Assembly (NCBI GenBank): GCA_964016985.1
Contig: OZ024827.1
Span: 20,477,275 to 20,541,274, forward strand
Source: Anodontia alba
Taxonomy: Eukaryota; Mollusca; Bivalvia; Lucinida; Lucinidae
Direction of reading: 5' to 3'
Length of the DNA: 64,000 nucleotides
Made by a program: the position numbers and the translations under genes
Shown: piece by piece, positions 57,890 through 64,000 of the stretch
How the letters are laid out: each line of letters opens with the position of its first letter
Position numbering within the stretch: the first letter of the stretch is position 1
Notes under the pieces: model-generated
Told to the model about the DNA's origin: nothing
The model's input: only the letters and a program-made list of their open reading frames with translations
The model's database searches: none

Positions 57890-59283
57890 TATTTGTCTCC
57901 ATCAAAGCTTGTCATCCATACACACACACGTTCTGCGTGCACATCACTCACACAACAACTGTGCAATAGCACTTCGAAACCGTTTCCGTATTACCACAGC
58001 AAGAACGGACGCGAGGCTTGGAGTGACGGGGCTGTATCAGGTAGTCATTTTATGATATGTTATATACAGGGACCTCAAATACAGAACTAATGAGATGCTA
58101 CACTAAAAAGATTTGACTTATTCTAAAAAAAAGACAACTCAGAAGGACTGTTATAGCTGCAGCTGCATCCTGCCACAATAGCGACTTTAATACAAATGCT
58201 ATGCACAGTCGATTCGAGCGTTTAACACATTACCCTCTCCTCCGAGTACATGCGTCTCGCATAGTAATTTTAAATGAAACAGATTACAACTAAAACTATC
58301 AACGTTTATTGAATACATTACTCCCTGATATGTATTAATGCCTCTCCATACAAAGATAACCATATCTAAGGCTTCTTAAAATGATAGGGAAAATGTAACA
58401 AAATCAAATTGAGGGCAGGATAATAAAAATGAGGTAAACGATATGATCACCCAATTTTCTAAAAGAATCCAAAGAGGGTCTGCAAACTACTTGAACAAGT
58501 TATTCACTTTTAACGATTACTTTCAACTCTTCTTTGCACACTCTAATTGTTACATCCTTTTTTAATAAATGCTCTTAAGTGCGTTTGTCTGCGAGAATAC
58601 TGGATAAAAGCTGTGGATGAAAGTAAGTAGATCTAAATACCTTTTGAAGTATACGGAGGTGCTTGATCTTGTATGTGATCGATACATTCAGATACTTCAT
58701 ATACTAAAACTAAGACAATTAATAGTGTCGATTAATTAGTATTGGACTGTGTAGGTTAAGTTTTACCTTTACGTGTGTGTCTGCGAGAATACTGGCCAGT
58801 TGTAGATCAAGAAGATACCGTTTTATCCGGCGTTACCTTAAATTTCGTGGATTGTGCCTCGATCTTTGTTTTCTCGGTAAAAAAAATCTCAACAACGGCC
58901 AGTTTATGATACAAGGTCATTTTTAAATGCAGTTCCATCTACCAGTTGGTCATGAATTATAAGAAAATGAAAAAGTACGAACCCTTCTGGTAAGAATGCT
59001 TTTTATCGTATGGCCGAACCCGCACAAGAATTTTCTCTTTGAGTGTTTGACTTTTTTGGCAAAGTATATGTATCAATTGAAGATTTAGCAGTTAGAAGAA
59101 TGTATGTAGGTCCGAAGAGGCTACTTTTTTTTATTTTAAATAAATGATTTTTTCTACCCACCGTCAAACGCGGTTCTTCAAATGGCGGCGAATCCTACGA
59201 AACATACTGTAATCCGGCGTTATTAGACCGAGGATCCAGCGTTACGACCGGTTATCCGGCGTTACGGTTGGACGCAGAGGAGA
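57890..59283 (-). repeat. Right arm of the long inverted repeat
   Basis: Inverted counterpart of 53700-55150. It lacks about 20 bp found in the left arm near the TTTAAAATAATAG stretch and carries an extra long T run there (59130). Confidence 0.8.
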
Positions 59284-59315
59284 AGGTTTACTTTAAAGCC
59301 ACAGTTTTTTCCTTC

Positions 59316-59366
59316 TTTTGCGGGTTCGGCCATACGATAAAAAAGCATTCTTACCAGAAGGTTTGC
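59316..59366 (-). repeat. Stray piece of the long inverted-repeat family
   Basis: TTCGGCCATACGATAAAAAA and TTACCAGAAGG match the inner arm sequence; it lies just outside the right terminus. Confidence 0.65.
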
Positions 59367-59810
59367 TTTATTAGTAATCATCTTAGTTCGTTCAAAATGG
59401 TCATATCAAATGAATGCTAGAGGGTAATCCTGGAAATATTTTAAAGATCAATGTCCTTAAATGTTGATAAATAAAACAAGCTGCCAAATAAATCTCTGGT
59501 ACCCGGAAATTCCTTTATCTTCTAGTCCTAAGGCTGCTGTTTTACGGACATTGCAATGCTAGCAAATGATTTAATCTTTCGCCATTAAATCGACTATTCA
59601 ATCCTGTTGCTATTCACAAAATAATCCATCTTAACCTCAAACTTTTCATACCGTTCTGTTTATTTTTTGTGTGCAGAAAAGCTGATCTTGTATTGTCTTG
59701 TCAGGTTTGCAAACCGTGTTGATTTTGTATGTGACACATACAACATCCGGAAATAAAGGACATACTCCGAGAAGATTGTAAATCCGTAACGGGAGAAGTA
59801 AAGTTATGCG

Positions 59811-60045
59811 CATTAAGAAAACATGCGTATTCAAATATGCAGAAAATTTTCCCTCCAAAAACTGAACATTTTCAGATAAAAAAAAAACAACTCTGATATC
59901 TGCTCAAAACATATAGGCAGTTCTAACGAGTACCCAAAACCTATGTTTTTGAGCAAAAATAATTTATACTCCTATAAACCCCAATTTTACTTTGTAAAAG
60001 TGGGGTTAAAGGAGGCCAAAATTATATAGGCGTGTTTTCGTGTTG
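59811..60045 (-). mobile_element. Family A MITE, deleted centre
   Basis: Ends CATTAAG and GTGTTG are mutated. The palindrome is reduced to AGGCAGTTCTAACGAGTACC. Confidence 0.88.
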
Positions 60046-60213
60046 CGGACCAGAACAACGCGGACCAAAATCACTTTGAAAGCAGAATCGTTTAAGACTT
60101 TGCCAGTCCATCCCAGACGAGTGGTCCAGGAATGAATGTACACCTGTGCTTAAGATGGAGTGGGTTAGTGGTTAGATGAAGTGTGTTACGTAAATAAAGT
60201 AATCGATGGACAC

Positions 60214-60487
60214 CATTACGAAAACAAGCCTATTCAAATATACTAAAAATTTTACCACCAAAAATAAAAAAAAATTCAGATAGAAATTCTGATATTTTCG
60301 TATGTCTGCTCAAAACATAGATTGCGGGTACTCGTTAGAACCCCTTCGGCGAGGCCGTTCTAACGAGTGCTCACAATCTATGTTTCTGAGCAGAAATAAG
60401 AAACAATTATGTATACCCTTGTAAACCCCAGTTTTACTATTTGTGGGGTTTAAGGGGGTCAAAATTATATAGGTATGTTTTCGTGAT
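60214..60487 (-). mobile_element. Family A MITE, full length
   Basis: CATTACG and GTGATG ends. The centre is CCCTTCGGCGAGGCCG, a slightly broken palindrome. It begins 168 bp after the previous copy, in the same orientation. Confidence 0.92.
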
Positions 60488-60673
60488 GGTGACTAAAATA
60501 TAATCTAAAAGATCGCATGTGGAAACAAAACAAAAAAAAACAAACAAACAAAACAAAAAAAAAAACAAAACAGAATCTCCCACACTATATATTGGAAGAG
60601 TCCAATTTCAATTTTAGGTACGTCTGGCTATAAGATTTAAATATTACTATGGAAAAAAAAGCTAAAATATTTG

Positions 60674-60739
60674 CAAACAGTGGATACCCTGATCAGACGC
60701 CGCGTTCTGTAGCTTCTGATCTGGGTCTGCACTGTTTGC
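60674..60739. repeat. H2 hairpin
   Basis: GCAAACAGTGGATACCCTGA with inverse GGGTCTGCACTGTTTGCC. The context resembles the right side of family C (TTTAGGGGTCTCCAGAC, GGGTTAAAG). Confidence 0.75.
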
Positions 60740-60807
60740 CAATTACCCGTTTAGGGGTCTCCAGACTACAATGGGTTAAAGTATTTTCATATGCAACTAT
60801 GTAGTTT

Positions 60808-61725
60808 GCGAGGCTGTGTAAGCTCCTAACACCGACTTAAAGTGTATTTGTTTTCATAGAAACCAGAGTAATGGTGCAATGATCCCCAAGGAAATAGAAA
60901 TATAATCTGCACTATGATAAAGTTTGGGGAGACGCTCTACAGCCGCAGTATCAGCAGCTGCAGTACAGTCAAATAAAAATCTAAAAGGCTGCCTTTGGAA
61001 ATAAAGAGCACACCAAAGAACGGAAATCAGAGTCTCAGTTTTATTGACCGGCGCGGGAATCGTGCCGATCGCTAATATATCTTTGGATTTTTTACATATG
61101 GGAGCGTGTTCGATTAGCTCACTAAGGACTTTTTATATTTGCCGGGATCGTCGGTTTGTGACGATCCCGGCAAATATAAAAAAATCTTATTACATACTGT
61201 GTTATAAACAGATTGATGTCTATTTTATTTTCATTTCAATCAAGAAATTTCATAAAGCTTATCATTAACTCTTTCGCTGCCAAATTTTAGACGACATTTG
61301 TCGTCTGTTTATTTTTTTATTTTATCTTTTTTAACAAACTATCGCTTGAAAAGAAGTTCATACGTAAAGTTGAAAGACAGAATTTCAAACAACGTAGATC
61401 CAGATGAGACCGTCTCATCTGGATCTATGCTGTTTGCAAAAGCGTATTATTATCGCCTGTGGCAGTGAATCATATTGTTGTTCGATTTTACCTGTTACAT
61501 TGAAAATTTATTAAACTTTAGTATAGCCTTGTCCCATATCTCTATGTAAACATGAACAAAATTGGCGCCGGTCCTTAGACGTTTACGTCTAAATATTTTG
61601 TCTTGTTAAGTTTATTCAGATGCAATAATGTAAATTGCGAGGCTGCATACGTCCCCTAGCACCGGCTTAAGCGGTATTCGATTTTCATAGAAACCAGAAT
61701 TGGCTAAATGATCCCAAAAGCAGTA
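60808..61725. repeat. Pair of ~85-bp direct repeats
   Basis: 60808-60895 and 61638-61725 share TGCGAGGCTG(T/C), CTAGCACCGGCTTAA-like, and TTTTCATAGAAACCAGA. Unknown family. Confidence 0.7.
61265..61470. mobile_element. TTAA-type MITE with H2-like hairpin
   Basis: Left end TTAACTCTTTCGCTGCCA, right end TGTGGCAGTGAAT. The centre has GATCCAGATGAGACC and its complement GGTCTCATCTGGATC type arms. A left-end fragment of the same family lies near 21747. Confidence 0.78.
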
Positions 61726-61869
61726 ATGACCAGTAAAGAAAACTCACTTAAGACAATTAATTGTTCAAAATGGTTTACATTGATGTGTAAGATTTATAGT
61801 TCACCCAAATAGCATAAGGAGAACCAATTTTGCTTCAATTCCAGCCACAGATACAGTGTGCACAGTGCG

Positions 61870-63440
61870 CACAAAAGCTTCTATCTATCAAAATTTGAAT
61901 TTCGAAGTGCCGGTGTGACCTTGAAGAAGAGAAGAAAGTCACCAAAGTCTAATCACTTCTTTTCTTCATCCAAATAAAGTATATTTGCTAGAATTAGTCA
62001 CATTCAGTTGATTGATTCATAAGATAAAGTGCACGCAAGGCTCATTTCATAATGAAGTGACCTTGAATATGAGGTCAAAGTCACCAAATCTTATTACTCC
62101 TTTCCCGTGTCCTAATCTGTGCTAGTTTAGTCGAATTTAAGCCATTAGTTCAGAATATATAGTATGCACACAAGCTTTTTGCTATCAAAATTTGAGTTTC
62201 AAAGTGCCAGTATGACCTTGAAAACAAGATAAAGGTCACAAAAGTTTTATTACTTCTTTACCAAATCCCAACTAAGAGCGAGCGTTGGAGTCACCTAAAA
62301 CCAATTTAAACCTCCAAGTAATATTTTCACTGGTCGTTCCAAGGCGGTGCTTCTGCTGTATTTATTATTCCTGTCATAGTATGGCTTTGCATGTATGTCC
62401 TGGTGATTTTTGTTTTATTTTGGATAGCCGTTCTGTCAATATTTGTTAAAGAAATTGTCTTTTTGGCTTTCTGTTTGTAGTATTTTGATTGTGGTTCCGT
62501 TGCTTTAATTGCGTTCTATGTTCCCTTTGGTATCTTGCATGGTAGGTATTAGGTAATTGCACCGATTCCTGGTCATTGCCTTCCTTTCTTTTATTAAGAA
62601 GTTCTACAAATGTCAACAAGTCTAAGAAGATTAGCCCCAAGTCCTTACTTTTTCTAATGTAGGTATACCTTATTGATATCAGTGAGTCAACATAAATTGA
62701 TGAATATCCATCGCTGCGTTTCCAAGATATTATAAACAAGCTTTTATTTATCAAAATTTGAGTTTCAAAGTGCGAGAATGACCTTGAAAATGAGGCCAAT
62801 GTCATCAAAATCTAATCACTTCTTTCCCCGATCCCAAAAAGGTATCTGTGCTAATTTCGTCAAATTCCGTATATTTATGATTGGAGTGCACATAAGGCTC
62901 AGGTTTTCATAATAAAGTGACCTTCAAAATGAGGTCAAGGTATGAAAAACCAATTCACGTATTTTCCGTGTCCGAATTATATATCAAAGCTTTTTTGGTA
63001 AAATTCCGGCCATTGGTTCAAGATTTAGTGTGTATACAAACATTTTCTATCCAAATTTGAGTTTCAAAACGCCAGTGTGACCTTCAAAACGACATAAAGG
63101 TCACCAGAATCTAATCACTTCTTTCCCTAATCCCAATAACGTATCTGTGCTAGTTTGGCCAAATTCCGTCTGTTGATTCATCAGATAGAGTGCACAAAAG
63201 TATCACTTTTAGAGTCTTTATAATGTAGTGACATTGAAAAGATCAAGGTCAATTTTATAGAGGGCAATAACACTACGAGAATTAGCCCCAAGCCCTTCCC
63301 TAACACTTTCTGATGTTGGTACACTTTATCAAAATCACTGTGTCTGCAGAAATTAATAAATATCCGTCGCTGCATTTTCAAGATATAAGGTAAAATGCAA
63401 AGTGTCACGGATGGACACACGGACGGACTGACGGACGGAT
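61870..63440. repeat. ~150/300-bp tandem array, opposite orientation, with GGACGGAC tail
   Basis: TATCAAAATTTGAGTTTCAAAG, TGACCTTGAAAATGAGGTCA and TCTAATCACTTCTTTCCC recur. A different ~450-bp segment breaks it at 62290-62740. The end (63405-63445) is GGATGGACACACGGACGGAC. Confidence 0.85.
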
Positions 63441-63885
63441 GGACAACGAAAAAACAGTGTTCTTCCTCCCATAAACATAGCTAGCGGAGGTATCATAAAA
63501 ATATAATGTACACTATGGTGAAGTACGCGAAGACGTTTGAGAGCTATTACGAAAACAAGAAAGGTAAGAGAAAAGTCCAGGGAATGCCACAATCACAAAC
63601 CGCAGCCCTTCCCAGACCCCAAGAGGAAGAGGAAACCGACAAATCTAAACAAGCACAAACCGAACAAACGTACGAAAAGCACTAAGATTAGCTCTCTCTT
63701 CCACAAGCGAGGTAATCGCAATACTAAAAGGACTGAAAAACACAAGACCAAAATGACACACGGAAAGACATACAACAAATCGCCTCTAGAATAAACCACA
63801 AAGCAACAAAGAGTAATACTAACACCGGGACCTTAGAACGGTCGGTAGAGCAAACCACCGACCGGTTTAAAGCACTTTTACAGCT

Positions 63886-64000
63886 AGCCAAGCCTGTTCA
63901 AATATATTGAAAATTCACCACCAAAAAAACTGAAAATTTTCAGATAAAAATTCTGATATTTTTCATACTTCTGATCACAACATAGATTGTAGGTTCTCGT
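63886..64000 (-). mobile_element. Family A MITE cut by the window end
   Basis: The right-half block (TCACCACCAAAAAAACTGAA) and the start of the palindrome are present; the terminus is degraded (AGCCAAGCC). Confidence 0.85.

Larger units (their letters stand above)
53700..59283. mobile_element. 5.6-kb long inverted-repeat element
   Basis: The left arm 53700-55150 and right arm 57890-59283 are inverted copies, roughly 15-20% different by eye. Shared landmarks in order: GCGTCCAACCGTAACGCCGG at the ends, GAAGAACCGTGTTTGACGG, TTCGGCCATACGATAAAAA, GGCCAGTATTCTCGCAGACA, GTTCAAGTAGTTTGCAGAC, GCTATTGCACAGTTGTCGTG. The 2.7-kb spacer holds a family A and a family B MITE, plus no recognisable transposase. 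A non-autonomous long-TIR transposon or foldback element is the simplest reading; an inverted local duplication is the alternative. Target-site duplications could not be made out. Confidence 0.75.

Overview
The window reads as AT-rich, non-coding-dominated invertebrate chromosomal DNA, most likely from a bivalve mollusc. This is inferred from eukaryotic splice signals, decayed non-LTR retrotransposons, many hairpin MITEs, and hairpin and 'ACCTTGAC..AAGGTCA' repeats of a kind I associate with bivalve genomes; no species can be fixed from sequence alone. There are no bacterial operons, rRNA genes or CRISPR arrays.

Only one host gene is well supported. On the + strand an exon at 36806-37101 (signal peptide plus a somatomedin-B-like cysteine cluster) and an exon at 48014-48701 (two Y-x-N-x-F-C-x2-C-N cysteine blocks, several N-glycosylation sites) join in phase across a 10.9-kb intron. 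They look like the extracellular part of a molluscan adhesion/secretin-like GPCR or another secreted or surface protein; no membrane-spanning exon is visible before the window ends. The intron holds a whole decayed LINE and several MITEs.

Retroelements: a fairly fresh minus-strand CR1/Jockey-group LINE (about 8.25-12.07 kb, intact endonuclease ORF with a degenerate 2A-like motif, frameshifted RT); an isolated LINE ORF1 (18.5-19.8 kb, minus); a plus-strand L1/Tx1-like LINE (37.9-42.9 kb) whose ORF1 was hit by two MITEs; and an RT scrap at 44.9-45.3 kb.

DNA-type repeats dominate. Family A, a 260-280 bp hairpin MITE, has about 24 copies. Other families are TA-flanked MITEs (1.4, 2.0, 27.5, 38.5, 42.9 kb), TTAA-flanked MITEs (families B, C and relatives), two GGGCCC-ended, two CCTCG-ended, and one very long inverted-repeat element (53.7-59.28 kb, arms of about 1.4 kb). 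Two palindromic modules recur inside otherwise different families: H1 (GTGGGTACTC-type) and H2 (GTAGACCCTGATCAG-type).

Tandem arrays: 31-bp (26.3-27.5 kb), 51-bp (28.7-31.1 kb), 44-bp (18.15-18.5 kb), about 60-bp (36.2-36.6 kb), about 80-bp (34.3-34.9 kb), about 150-bp (12.8-13.7, 49.4-51.4, 61.9-63.4 kb). The rest shows nothing recognisable. The most interesting points are the reuse of hairpin modules across MITE families, the 5.6-kb inverted-repeat element, family A insertions that seem to duplicate at most one base, and the 2A-like remnant.
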